Below, one piece after another: positions 1 through 7,771 of a stretch of 22,396 nt of DNA (positions are counted from its first letter, which is position 1; every line of letters begins with the position of its first letter). Source of the DNA: Bacteroidales bacterium (GTDB lineage: Bacteria > Bacteroidota > Bacteroidia > Bacteroidales > UBA932); contig JAKSKC010000014.1 of assembly GCA_024401945.1 (NCBI GenBank), positions 1 through 22,396 on the forward strand, in the 5' to 3' direction. Below the pieces are notes generated by a model, which saw only the letters and a list, made by a program, of their open reading frames with translations, did no database searches and had not been told where the DNA came from. The position numbers were made by a program, and so were the translations under genes.

Positions 1-1
1 T

Positions 2-1261
2 TTATTGACTGACTGAAATTCCATACTTGATTCCGTTATCTTCTGCAATCTCGAAAAGCACTGACCGTCCCTCGAGATTGAACAACACCAGACCCTTGGT
101 CTTACGTGAAGGTAACTCGACGGTCCCCGACCTGTTCTCGATGAATTCCTCGGCATCCTCGGAAGACCCCCAGACAAGCCAGTCCCCCGCACTGAATGAT
201 GCGCTCTCATCCTTCAGTGAGAACAGTTCCCCGAAAATCAGCTCCGGATAACCGGCGTAAGGGTTGTCCATCGTGTCGTGGGTGTTCTGGAACTTCGCAG
301 GTCTGATGAGGATAAGCCTCCTGCCCCTCCATTGAACCAGAGCTATTTCCTTGATATTGAGGGCCCGGGCCCATTCAATCGCATTCTGTCTCCTGCGTCC
401 TCCGACGGACAGCAGCGAATGGGCGTCCTGATATGGCTCGCAGGCAGCGATGAACTTGTCCACCGAAGCTATCTGGAGAGACTCCACGAACTCGCAGTCC
501 GCTGGAAGGATGTCGCCCAGCCTGCTCTGCGCCGGCTGGATATCATTGAGCAGATTCATATAATAGCCGGGATCCTGCTGCTGGACAGTCCAGGCCTGAT
601 ATCTCATGTTCTTCTGCCAGACTATCGTGGTCCAGTCCGCAAGATCCGCTACCGTCTCCCTGAGATTTCCGCCGCAGACGGCGTCCAGTTCACCTGCGGA
701 ATGCACCATCTTCGGGAAATCCCGGTTGGAAAATACGAGGAACTCGCTCCTCTGCCCGGCTGCGGCAATCGCCCTGAGGGCCTCCTCGTTGCCGAGGATG
801 GATGTGCCGGACTCTAAATGCTTCCTCACGGAACCCAGAGCACCCGAAGACGGGCTCAGAACGGCCACAGGCCTGTAGAACGGGCTGTCATCGAAATAGA
901 AGTCCACCGCGACCTTCATCCTCGACGCCTCATCCCTCAGATAGCGGACGTTCTCGGACGAAGTGTCGTCGTTCCTGTCGAGCTGGATGCAGAGGACAGG
1001 GACAAGGCCTCCGCTGTAGATGTAGGAAAGAACGGCCTTGGACCCTGCGTAGGGACCGAGTTCCAGATTGCGCGGGAAGCGGTCGCAGTCGAAAAGCTGC
1101 GGGAAGGCATCGGCAGGCTGTTCGGTATACATAAACGCCACGGCATCCGCAGGGACGGCGACAAAGAGATTCTTCCCCTTGAAACGGCTCCCGTTGCGTC
1201 CCGAGCAGGAACACAGCAGAACCAGAGCCGTCAAAAACAGTATGCCAGCAGTTTTACGCAT
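2..1261 (-). CDS. Putative lipoprotein of unknown function
   Basis: A complete 419-residue protein with an ATG start and a TAA stop at the left edge of the window. The N-terminus is a lipoprotein signal: positive MRK, a hydrophobic stretch, then a lipobox LCSC with the likely lipidated cysteine at residue 19. It should therefore be tethered to a membrane facing the periplasm or the cell surface. The rest is soluble, without further membrane segments or a catalytic motif I recognise, and I cannot assign a family. A promoter box lies only six bases before the ATG, so the leader would be very short. It diverges from the tRNA-Leu gene; any operon partner would lie to the left, outside the window. 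The reading frame is convincing because of the signal sequence, length and promoter; the function is unknown. Confidence 0.85.
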   Translation of the reverse strand: MRKTAGILFLTALVLLCSCSGRNGSRFKGKNLFVAVPADAVAFMYTEQPADAFPQLFDCDRFPRNLELGPYAGSKAVLSYIYSGGLVPVLCIQLDRNDDTSSENVRYLRDEASRMKVAVDFYFDDSPFYRPVAVLSPSSGALGSVRKHLESGTSILGNEEALRAIAAAGQRSEFLVFSNRDFPKMVHSAGELDAVCGGNLRETVADLADWTTIVWQKNMRYQAWTVQQQDPGYYMNLLNDIQPAQSRLGDILPADCEFVESLQIASVDKFIAACEPYQDAHSLLSVGGRRRQNAIEWARALNIKEIALVQWRGRRLILIRPAKFQNTHDTMDNPYAGYPELIFGELFSLKDESASFSAGDWLVWGSSEDAEEFIENRSGTVELPSRKTKGLVLFNLEGRSVLFEIAEDNGIKYGISVSQ

Positions 1262-1267
1262 ATTTTA

Positions 1268-1275
1268 CAAATATA
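1268..1275 (-). promoter_or_regulatory. Promoter -7 box for the lipoprotein
   Basis: On the minus strand this reads TATATTTG, a full match to the Bacteroidetes -7 consensus TAnnTTTG. It ends six bases before the lipoprotein ATG. I see no TTG at the expected -33 distance. Confidence 0.55.
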
Positions 1276-1305
1276 ATTATTATTTCGGATTTTCGGGATT
1301 ATTAC

Positions 1306-1313
1306 TATCTTTG
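1306..1313 (+). promoter_or_regulatory. Promoter -7 box for tRNA-Leu
   Basis: TATCTTTG matches the Bacteroidetes -7 consensus and ends 11 bases before the mature 5' end of the tRNA. No clear TTG -33 element is visible. Confidence 0.65.
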
Positions 1314-1324
1314 CAGACGCAAGA

Positions 1325-1407
1325 GCGCGGGTGGCGAAATGGTAGACGCGCTAGTTTCAGGAGCTAGTGGGGTAAAACCTGTGTGAGTTCGAGTCTCATC
1401 TCGCGCA
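1325..1407 (+). tRNA. tRNA-Leu (anticodon CAG)
   Basis: An 83-nt class II tRNA with a long variable arm. The acceptor arms GCGCGGG and CTCGCGC pair over seven positions with one G-U. The anticodon stem CTAGT/GCTAG closes a seven-base loop with CAG at 1358-1360, which reads the leucine codon CUG. The T-arm contains the usual TTCGAGT loop. The discriminator is A1407 and CCA is not encoded. It has its own promoter box and is followed by a terminator, so it is probably a single-gene transcript. Confidence 0.96.
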
Positions 1408-1416
1408 CTTAAGGAT

Positions 1417-1455
1417 ATAGCCGGAGTATTGTAACACAATGCCCCGGCTATTTTC
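1417..1455 (+). terminator. Rho-independent terminator after tRNA-Leu
   Basis: The outer stem ATAGCCGG (1417-1424) pairs with CCGGCTAT (1444-1451) and the inner stem ATTGT (1428-1432) with ACAAT (1436-1440). A T-rich tail follows. It separates the tRNA from the typA promoter. Confidence 0.8.
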
Positions 1456-1474
1456 TTATAAAATTATCTTTTAG

Positions 1475-1482
1475 TAACTTTG
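1475..1482 (+). promoter_or_regulatory. Promoter -7 box for typA
   Basis: TAACTTTG matches TAnnTTTG and lies 26 bases before the typA ATG, just after the tRNA-Leu terminator. The -33 element is not clear. Confidence 0.6.
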
Positions 1483-1508
1483 CACTTCTGTAAAAGAAGA
1501 AAAACACA

Positions 1509-3314
1509 ATGCAGGAGATTCGTAACATCGCAATCATAGCGCACGTCGACCACGGCAAAACCACTCTGGTCGACAGAATGATATATCAGGCCAACCTTGT
1601 CCGTCAGCCTGAAAATCTCGGGCAGCTCATCCTTGACAACAACGACCTCGAGCGCGAGCGCGGGATCACCATTCTCGCCAAGAACGTTTCCGTTATCTAT
1701 AAAGGAGTCAAGATCAACATCATAGACACTCCGGGACATAGCGACTTCGGAGGAGAGGTCGAGCGTGTGCTGAATATGGCGGACGGCGTGCTCCTTCTAG
1801 TGGACGCCTTCGAAGGATGTATGCCTCAGACCAGGTTCGTGCTCCAGAAGGCCATCCAGATGGGCAAGAAGCCCATCGTCGTGATCAACAAGGTGGACAA
1901 GCCGAACTGCAGGCCCGACGAAGTCCAGGAGCAGGTTTTCGACCTTATGTTCAACCTCAACGCCAACGAGGACCAGCTCGACTTCACCACGGTGTTCGGG
2001 TCCGCGAAACAGGGCTGGATGTCCCTCGACTGGAGACAGCCGACCGACAGCATCACCCCTCTTCTCGACACCATCCTGGAAGTCATCCCGGCGCCGGAGA
2101 TCAAGGAAGGAACTCCGCAGATGCTCATATCATCGCTTGAATATTCACCGTACGTGGGACGTATCGCAGTCGGAAGGATCACCCGCGGGGAACTGTCCAC
2201 CGGACAGGCGATCAGCCTCTGCAAGAGGTATGACATAGTCCAGAAGCAGAAGATCAAGCAGCTTATGGCCTTCGAAGGCCTCGGCAAGGCCAATGTGGAG
2301 AAGGTTCAGTGCGGAGACATCTGCGCCGTGGTCGGTATCGAAGGATTCGAGATCGGGGACACCATCGCCGACCTCGAGAATCCGGAGGCCCTCCCTCCTA
2401 TCGCAATCGACGAGCCTACTATGAGTATGCTCTTCACCATAAACAACTCCCCTTTCTTCGGAAAGGACGGAAAGTTCGTCACCTCCCGCCACCTCAAGGA
2501 ACGTCTCGAGAAAGAGCTTGAGAAGAACCTCGCGCTCCGCGTGAAACCGGGCCTTTCGGCCGATTCGTTCGTGGTCTACGGCCGCGGGGTGCTTCATCTG
2601 TCGGTACTTATCGAAACTATGCGCCGCGAAGGCTTCGAACTTCAGGTGGGACAGCCGAAGGTGCTCGACAAGACCATCGGAGGCCAGAGATGCGAACCTA
2701 TAGAGGAGCTCTCGATCGAGGTTCCGGAGGAATTCGTGGGCGCCGCGATCGAGATCAGCACCAGAAGGAAGGGAGCACTCGTGCATATGGAACCGAGAGG
2801 CGACCGCACCCTCCTCGAGTTCGAGATTCCTACCAGGGGACTTATGGGACTGCGCTCCAACCTCCTCACCGCATCGCAGGGAGAGGCAATAGTAGCGCAC
2901 CGCTTCAAGGAGTACCAGCCGTTCAAGGGTGAGATCGAAAGGAGGAACAACGGCTCGCTCGTGTCCCTGGAGACCGGCCAGTCCATCGCCTACTCCATGA
3001 ACAAGCTTCTCGACAGGGGACGCTTCTTCGTAGAACCGGGAGAGGACATCTACTGCGGCCAGGTGGTCGGGGAGCACACCAGGGAGAGGGACCTCAACAT
3101 AAACATCTGCAAGACCAAGAAGCTCACCAACGTGCGCGCGGCCGGCTCCGACGAGAAGATTATCCTGCCTCCGGCAATCAAGTTCTCGCTCGAGGAAGCT
3201 CTCGAATATATCCAGGAGGATGAGCTCGTGGAAGTGACCCCTCACTTTATGAGAATTCGTAAAATTCTTCTCGATCCGCTGTCTCGTAAAAGAAATAGCG
3301 ACAATGAAGATTGA
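1509..3314 (+). CDS. typA: Ribosome-associated translational GTPase TypA/BipA
   Basis: A 601-residue translation-factor GTPase of normal length for TypA/BipA, a ribosome-binding relative of EF-G involved in stress and cold growth and in 50S assembly. The GTPase signatures are in order: P-loop AHVDHGKT (residues 11-18), RGITI (51-55, switch I), DTPGH (73-77, G3), NKVD (127-130, G4) and SAK (165-167, G5). The EF-Tu-like domain II, the EF-G-like domain and the TypA C-terminal domain follow, and the protein ends in a charged tail. The ATG lies 26 bases after a good promoter box. The TGA stop overlaps a TTG codon in the frame of the DUF177 gene that follows, so the two may be coupled. Confidence 0.97.
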   Translation: MQEIRNIAIIAHVDHGKTTLVDRMIYQANLVRQPENLGQLILDNNDLERERGITILAKNVSVIYKGVKINIIDTPGHSDFGGEVERVLNMADGVLLLVDAFEGCMPQTRFVLQKAIQMGKKPIVVINKVDKPNCRPDEVQEQVFDLMFNLNANEDQLDFTTVFGSAKQGWMSLDWRQPTDSITPLLDTILEVIPAPEIKEGTPQMLISSLEYSPYVGRIAVGRITRGELSTGQAISLCKRYDIVQKQKIKQLMAFEGLGKANVEKVQCGDICAVVGIEGFEIGDTIADLENPEALPPIAIDEPTMSMLFTINNSPFFGKDGKFVTSRHLKERLEKELEKNLALRVKPGLSADSFVVYGRGVLHLSVLIETMRREGFELQVGQPKVLDKTIGGQRCEPIEELSIEVPEEFVGAAIEISTRRKGALVHMEPRGDRTLLEFEIPTRGLMGLRSNLLTASQGEAIVAHRFKEYQPFKGEIERRNNGSLVSLETGQSIAYSMNKLLDRGRFFVEPGEDIYCGQVVGEHTRERDLNINICKTKKLTNVRAAGSDEKIILPPAIKFSLEEALEYIQEDELVEVTPHFMRIRKILLDPLSRKRNSDNED

Positions 3315-3340
3315 TAATAGGAAAAATTTTGTTACCTTTG
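3311..3340 (+). promoter_or_regulatory. Internal promoter for the DUF177-rpmF unit
   Basis: TTG (3311-3313), 19 bases, then TACCTTTG (3333-3340): an ideal Bacteroidetes -33/-7 pair. It spans the end of typA and the start of the DUF177 reading frame. It probably drives DUF177 and rpmF independently of typA. Confidence 0.65.
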
Positions 3341-3709
3341 CAACCCTTTGTAATACCTGTAAAAGGCTTGAAGGACGGCGCCAGTCATTTTGACTGGCAC
3401 GCTGATGGTGAGTTCTTTGGAACATTCGAGAATTCCGAGATACTTGACGCGGATCTGGAGATATCCGTCGACGTCAACAATCTTGGGACTTCCATCGAGA
3501 CGGAATGCCGCATTGACGGCACTGTAGTGGTGGTTTGCGACAGATGTCTGGAAAATCTGACGCTTGAGGTACACACTTCCTTCCAGGAGGATGAGGAGCT
3601 GGATCTCAGTCAGGACATCTACGACTACACCTGCCTTTCCCTCCCGATGCAGAGAGTCCACGAAGAAGGCGAATGCAACCCGGAGACCATCCGATTTTTG
3701 AACAGATAA
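3338..3709 (+). CDS. DUF177 / YceD family protein
   Basis: A small acidic cytoplasmic protein of the DUF177 (YceD) family, which in many bacteria is encoded directly before rpmF. The family's cue is the N-terminal IPVKGLKDG segment together with the central VVVVCDRCLENL stretch, which carries a CxxC. YceD proteins have been linked to 23S rRNA metabolism in some bacteria; the exact role here is unknown. The start is uncertain because there is no ATG. I chose TTG 3338, giving MQPFVIPVKGLK and about 123 residues, because homologues begin close to the IPxKGL motif. The frame is open to an earlier TTG at 3311 that overlaps the typA stop as TTGA. rpmF follows 19 bases after the stop, as expected for an operon. 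Confidence 0.85.
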   Translation: MQPFVIPVKGLKDGASHFDWHADGEFFGTFENSEILDADLEISVDVNNLGTSIETECRIDGTVVVVCDRCLENLTLEVHTSFQEDEELDLSQDIYDYTCLSLPMQRVHEEGECNPETIRFLNR

Positions 3710-3728
3710 TAATTAACAATAAAGAAAA

Positions 3729-3911
3729 ATGGCACATCCGAAACACAAAATCTCTAAACAGCGTAGAGACAAGCGTCGTACCCACGACTGCGCAGCTGTT
3801 CCTACCCTGGCCACTTGCTCAAATTGCGGTGCTACAGTGATGTATCACAGAGTATGCCCAGAGTGCGGATATTACAGAGGACGTCAGATCATCGTCAAGG
3901 ACGCTGAGTAA
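3729..3911 (+). CDS. rpmF: 50S ribosomal protein L32
   Basis: A 60-residue protein with the L32 start MAHPKHKISKQRRDKRR and a zinc-ribbon formed by C30, C33, C43 and C46 (CSNC and CPEC). It is therefore the zinc-binding form of L32. Length and composition are typical. It follows the DUF177 gene by 19 bases, the usual yceD-rpmF pairing, and probably shares its promoter. The plsX-fabH genes that follow rpmF in many other bacteria are absent here; a tRNA gene comes next. Confidence 0.97.
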   Translation: MAHPKHKISKQRRDKRRTHDCAAVPTLATCSNCGATVMYHRVCPECGYYRGRQIIVKDAE

Positions 3912-3952
3912 TCCGGGAGGCTGCCGGCATCCGCCCAGCCTTTGAAATTGAT

Positions 3953-4024
3953 GGTCCCTTAGTTCAACGGATAGAATGGAGGTTTCCTAAACCTTAGATA
4001 CAAGTTCGATTCTTGTAGTGACTA
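3953..4024 (+). tRNA. tRNA-Arg (anticodon CCT)
   Basis: A 72-nt tRNA with D-arm GTTC/GAAT, anticodon stem GAGGT/ACCTT, anticodon CCT at 3986-3988, T-stem ACAAG/CTTGT and the loop TTCGATT. It reads AGG codons. The acceptor arms GGTCCCT and AGTGACT pair with a G-U at the first position and a C-U mismatch at the fifth (3957 with 4019). CCA is not encoded. There is no strong promoter directly upstream, so it may be transcribed with rpmF. A strong terminator follows. Confidence 0.9.
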
Positions 4025-4025
4025 C

Positions 4026-4059
4026 AAAAAAGCTTGAAGTTTTCGCTTCAGGCTTTTTT
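4026..4059 (+). terminator. Rho-independent terminator after tRNA-Arg
   Basis: AGCTTGAAG (4031-4039) pairs with CTTCAGGCT (4046-4054) with one G-U pair and a six-base loop. An A-run precedes the stem and a T-run follows it. It closes the typA-DUF177-rpmF-tRNA unit. Confidence 0.88.
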
Positions 4060-4097
4060 GCTGCCCGGCAAATGTGTGATTTCAACAAACACAACTC

Positions 4098-4133
4098 ATA
4101 TATTGTACAATTTATATATTGTTCTTATCTTTG
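4098..4133 (+). promoter_or_regulatory. Promoter and putative operator of the Xre-type gene
   Basis: TTG (4103-4105), 20 bases, then TATCTTTG (4126-4133) form a full Bacteroidetes promoter ten bases before the ATG. A nine-base direct repeat ATATATTGT occurs at 4098-4106 and 4114-4122, and the palindrome ATTGTACAAT (4102-4111) overlaps the -33 element. Such repeats suit autoregulation by the encoded HTH protein. Confidence 0.7.
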
Positions 4134-4143
4134 CAAAAACATA

Positions 4144-4527
4144 ATGAGCAAAGCAACTGACTTTTTGAACAGTCATCAATCAGCAACTCCATCGAATTGG
4201 AGAAAGAACGCACAATGGCTGCGGGATAACGAAAGATGGCTTGGCTATGCCAGAATCATAACTGTTAAAGTATTGAAAGCGATGGACGAACAGTCTGTCA
4301 CCCAGGCTATGCTTGCAGAAAGGCTGGGATGTACCCAACAATATGTTTCCAACCTGTTAAAAGGAAGTTCAAATATGACATTGGAAACAATTGCAAAACT
4401 TGAATCCGCCTTGCAGATCCATCTGTGGGGCCAGCCCGGCATCGTTGACGGATATCAACCCGTTCGACCAGCCCGGCAATATCTCAGCGACGTTGATTCT
4501 CCGGAAGCAGGAACGGACAGTAAATAA
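4144..4527 (+). CDS. Xre-family HTH regulator (orphan antitoxin-like)
   Basis: A 127-residue protein starting at the ATG ten bases after a strong promoter; the open frame runs further upstream into the tRNA but that part cannot be coding. The central segment from about residue 62, with VTQAMLAERLGCTQQYVSNL, is a clear Xre/Cro helix-turn-helix followed by LKGSSNMTLETIAKLESAL. The N-terminal half (FLNSHQSATPSNWRKNAQWL) resembles small Bacteroidales HTH proteins related to HigA-type antitoxins. No toxin gene lies beside it, so it is either an orphan regulator or a relic of a toxin-antitoxin pair. The gene is visibly AT-richer than its neighbours, which suggests transfer. The GSCFA gene follows after 29 bases and could be co-transcribed. 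Confidence 0.88.
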   Translation: MSKATDFLNSHQSATPSNWRKNAQWLRDNERWLGYARIITVKVLKAMDEQSVTQAMLAERLGCTQQYVSNLLKGSSNMTLETIAKLESALQIHLWGQPGIVDGYQPVRPARQYLSDVDSPEAGTDSK

Positions 4528-4556
4528 GATAATCGGGCATAAGGAACACCATTTAT

Positions 4557-5438
4557 ATGATAAAGCTATCGACAACGGTCAGGACTGAAAGGTCAGCGGT
4601 AAGCATCTCCCTGAAGGACAAGGTGATGATGCTGGGAAGCTGTTTCTCGGACGAGATAGGAGCAAAGATGCGGGAGTGCGGGTTCGACGTGTGCGTGAAC
4701 CCGTTCGGACCGCTTTACAACCCCGCTTCGCTGCTGGCGGCGGTGCGGAGACTGGATTCGGGGGATGAATTCACGGCCTCCGACTGCGTGCGTATGGGCG
4801 CCGGCTCCGGGCTGGTCTGCTCCTTCTCGCACAACACTGCATTCGCCAGGGAGACAGAGGAGGAATTCCTGGAAAATGCCAACACGGCCCTGAGGGAGGC
4901 GGCACAGTTCTGGAAAGAATGCCGGAAAGTCATAATAACGCTCGGGACATCCCAGGTCTGGGAGCACCGGGAGGCCGGAATCGTGGGCAACTGTCTCAAA
5001 CGTGATCCATCCGAATTCATCCACCGTATGCTCAGTCCGGACGAGTGCCTGGACTGCCTGAAGGAAATGACGGAAAAACATCCGGACAAGGAATTCATCT
5101 TCACCGTCAGCCCCATCCGCCATCTGGGCGAGGGAGCCAGGACCAACACCCTGTCGAAAGCGACGCTCCATCTGGCCCTGGGCCGCTTGGAACAGTCATC
5201 GGAAGAGCAGCGTTTCCCGGAAAGGAAAATCTCGTATTTCCCCGCCTGGGAGATACTTTGCGACGAGCTGCGCGACTACAGATTCTACGCGGAGGACCTT
5301 GTCCATCCTTCCGGGACCGCGGTTGAGATAATCTGGGAACGCTTTCTCGAGAGCGTCGCCCTACCCGACGAGCTCACATCGATAGAGCAGAACGCCAGAA
5401 TGTCCCGCAGGAATGCGCACCGGCCCCTGAGGGGCTGA
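4557..5438 (+). CDS. GSCFA domain protein (SGNH-hydrolase-like)
   Basis: A 293-residue protein of the GSCFA family, common in Bacteroidetes and structurally related to SGNH/GDSL hydrolases; its substrate is unknown. The defining GSCFS lies at residues 27-31, followed by TLGTSQVW (128-135) and TVSPIRH (183-189). A late DLVHPS (247-252) offers the Asp and His expected of an SGNH triad. There is no signal peptide, so it should be cytoplasmic. The C-terminal RNAHRPL tail resembles the usual family end. It follows the HTH gene by 29 bases with no terminator between them. A short hairpin GCCCC/GGGGC (5423-5435) sits at the stop codon but lacks a T-run. Confidence 0.9.
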   Translation: MIKLSTTVRTERSAVSISLKDKVMMLGSCFSDEIGAKMRECGFDVCVNPFGPLYNPASLLAAVRRLDSGDEFTASDCVRMGAGSGLVCSFSHNTAFARETEEEFLENANTALREAAQFWKECRKVIITLGTSQVWEHREAGIVGNCLKRDPSEFIHRMLSPDECLDCLKEMTEKHPDKEFIFTVSPIRHLGEGARTNTLSKATLHLALGRLEQSSEEQRFPERKISYFPAWEILCDELRDYRFYAEDLVHPSGTAVEIIWERFLESVALPDELTSIEQNARMSRRNAHRPLRG

Positions 5439-5521
5439 CCGCCCTGCAGATATCCGCCAGCGGAATAACGCAATACGGACAAAAATCGCTATATTGCAGA
5501 ACAAACAAATCAAAGATACAA

Positions 5522-7771
5522 ATGAAACTCTCCACAGCTATCACGCTTGTCGCGGCCACACTCGCGGCTGTCTCCTGCACATCAAAGATATGTGAGGAAA
5601 ATATGTCCGGCTATACTCTGGTCCACCAGGGCAAGGGCCCTGTACTCGGATATTGCAAGGAATCCGGGACCGGAATAATCATCAACCGCGGCCGGGCCTT
5701 CAAGGACCTCAACGGAAACGGCACGCTGGACGTGTACGAGGACTGGAGGGTAGCTCCGGAGAAAAGGGCGGCAGACCTCGCGGAGCAGATGTCCGTTGAG
5801 CAGATCGCGGGCCTTATGCTGTACAGCCAGCACGCAGAGGCGCTCGACACGGTTTTGAGCGAGAAGCAGAAAAAGTTCCTGAGGGATGATAATGTAAGGC
5901 ATATGCTCATAACCAAGGTCAGCAGTCCGGAGCAGGCGGCCAAATGGTCCAACAGCCTGCAGGCATATCTGGAATCGCTCCCTCTGGGCATCCCGGCGAA
6001 CAACAGTTCGGACCCGAGGAACTACACCGAGGCTGACAGCGAGTACAACGCGGGGTCCGGCGGGGACATATCACACTGGCCGAGGGAAATAGGGCTCGGA
6101 GCAACCTTCGATATGGACATCATCCGCAGGCACGGGGAGATTGCATCCAGGGAATACAGGGCGCTCGGCATCGCGACTCCCCTCTCACCTCAGATCGCCC
6201 TTGACACGGATCCGCCCTGGAGACGTTTCCACGGCACCTTCAGTGAGTCACCTGAACTCAACAAGGACATAGCCCAGGTATATATCGATGCATTCCAGAC
6301 CTCCACCGGGGACAAGGAAATCAAGGACGGATGGGGCTACGAGAGCGTCAACGCGATGGTCAAGCACTGGCCGGGCGGAGGAGCTGCCGAAGGCGGACGC
6401 GACTCGCACTTCGATTTCGGGAAGTACGCAGTCTTCCCGGGAGGGAACTTCGAGATGCATATGTATCCATTCCTGAAGGGCGCATTCGCGCTCAAGGGCA
6501 AGACTGAATGCGCATCCGCGACAATGTCGTTCTACACCGTGGCCTGGGGCATCGACCCGTCCGGGGAGAATGTCGGCCAGAGCTTCAGCAAATACATCAT
6601 CAACGACCTTCTCAGGGAGAAATACAAATTCGACGGCGTAGTCTGCACGGACTGGGGCGTAACCAAGGACTGCAACGACGTGGGAGTCCACGGAGGCAAG
6701 CCTTACGGCGTGGAGAGCCTCAGCGTCGCTGAAAGGAGGATGCGCTGCATAGAGGCGGGCGTCGACCAGTTCGGCGGATGCAACGACGTCAAACCGGTTA
6801 TGGAAGCATACGCAATGCTCTGCGACAAATACGGCGAGGAGCAGGCAAGGGAACGTTTCGAGATCTCGGCCAGGAGGCTGCTCCTGAACATCTTCCGCGT
6901 GGGACTGTTCGAAAATCCGTACCTCGACCCGGCCGAAAGCGCTGAAATAGTGGGATGCGAGGAGTTCTGCAAGGAAGGCTACGAGGCCCAGCTCAAATCC
7001 ATCATTATGCTGAAGAACCACTGCAACGCACTGCCTCAGACAGGAAGGAAGAAGGTTTACCTGCCGCTGCGCCACTACCCTGCAGCCCTTGATTTCTGGA
7101 GCACCAATCACGCCAGGGAACACTGGGGAAGGCTCATCGACTCAACCCTCGTGAGCAAATACTACGATGTCGTAAGCGATCCTGCCGAAGCGGATTTCGC
7201 CATTGTGGCCATCCTCTCGCCGCAGGGCAACTGGGGATATGACAAGATCAACCACAAGTACCTCCCTATCAGCCTCCAGTACGAGGACTACACGGCCACA
7301 GACGCGAGGGAAGTCAGCATAGCCGGAGGGGGTCCGCTCGAGGAAAGCGCCAACCGCAGCTACAAGGGCGAAACGGAATTCACCTACAACCGTGACGATA
7401 TGGTGCTGGTCCGCGAGACCTCAGCAGCAATGGGTGACAAGCCGGTTGTGGTCGCTGTCATCAGCGAACGTCCGTTCATCCCGGCCGAGATAGAGCCTTA
7501 TTCCGACGCGATGCTTATGTCGTTCGGCGTATCCAGCCAGGCCATAATGGACATCATAAGCGGAGCGGCTGAGCCTTATGCACTTCTGCCGGCGCAGCTC
7601 CCTGCCAATATGAAGACCGTGGAGACCCAGTTCGAGGACACGCCTTACGATATGGAGTGCTACGTGGACGAGGACGGACACAGCTACGATTTCGCATACG
7701 GACTTGACTGGAAGGGCGTGATCAACGACGCCCGTACGGCAAAATACGGCAGGAAGGCTCAGAACAAGTAG
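5522..7771 (+). CDS. Glycoside hydrolase family 3 lipoprotein (beta-glucosidase-like)
   Basis: A 749-residue exported enzyme of family GH3, retaining glycosidases that release sugars from the non-reducing ends of glucans or xylans. The signal peptide ends in a lipobox with C19, so it should be a lipoprotein. Residues 60-75 (FKDLNGNGTLDVYEDW) form an EF-hand-like calcium loop often seen near the N-terminus of Bacteroidetes GH3 enzymes. The (beta/alpha)8 domain contains KHWPGGG (281-287) and VCTDWG with the likely nucleophile D377. The alpha/beta sandwich domain follows from about residue 480. The protein ends without an obvious fibronectin III domain. A weak promoter-like TATATTGC lies at 5490-5497. 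Its 3' end overlaps the opposing DUF3575 gene by 13 bases. The substrate cannot be read from the sequence. Confidence 0.93.
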   Translation: MKLSTAITLVAATLAAVSCTSKICEENMSGYTLVHQGKGPVLGYCKESGTGIIINRGRAFKDLNGNGTLDVYEDWRVAPEKRAADLAEQMSVEQIAGLMLYSQHAEALDTVLSEKQKKFLRDDNVRHMLITKVSSPEQAAKWSNSLQAYLESLPLGIPANNSSDPRNYTEADSEYNAGSGGDISHWPREIGLGATFDMDIIRRHGEIASREYRALGIATPLSPQIALDTDPPWRRFHGTFSESPELNKDIAQVYIDAFQTSTGDKEIKDGWGYESVNAMVKHWPGGGAAEGGRDSHFDFGKYAVFPGGNFEMHMYPFLKGAFALKGKTECASATMSFYTVAWGIDPSGENVGQSFSKYIINDLLREKYKFDGVVCTDWGVTKDCNDVGVHGGKPYGVESLSVAERRMRCIEAGVDQFGGCNDVKPVMEAYAMLCDKYGEEQARERFEISARRLLLNIFRVGLFENPYLDPAESAEIVGCEEFCKEGYEAQLKSIIMLKNHCNALPQTGRKKVYLPLRHYPAALDFWSTNHAREHWGRLIDSTLVSKYYDVVSDPAEADFAIVAILSPQGNWGYDKINHKYLPISLQYEDYTATDAREVSIAGGGPLEESANRSYKGETEFTYNRDDMVLVRETSAAMGDKPVVVAVISERPFIPAEIEPYSDAMLMSFGVSSQAIMDIISGAAEPYALLPAQLPANMKTVETQFEDTPYDMECYVDEDGHSYDFAYGLDWKGVINDARTAKYGRKAQNK

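Noticed and set aside
2145..3425. A 426-codon open frame on the minus strand opposite typA
   Set aside because: It is antisense to a certain gene; its composition follows typA codon bias read backwards and it has no recognisable motif or promoter.
3915..3945. Hairpin AGGCTG/CAGCCT after rpmF as a terminator
   Set aside because: The stem is short and followed by only three T residues; the strong terminator after tRNA-Arg is more likely the end of the unit.
4018..4143. N-terminal extension of the HTH protein from the earliest start codon
   Set aside because: It would include the tRNA 3' end, a terminator and the gene's own promoter; the ATG at 4144 is right for the promoter and the family length.
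5490..5497. TATATTGC as a promoter box for the GH3 gene
   Set aside because: It lacks one base of the TTTG part and has no TTG at -33, so it is noted in the gene entry but not called.
6248..7123. A 291-codon minus-strand frame opposite the GH3 gene
   Set aside because: Antisense to a GH3 enzyme with intact catalytic motifs; a by-product of high GC content.
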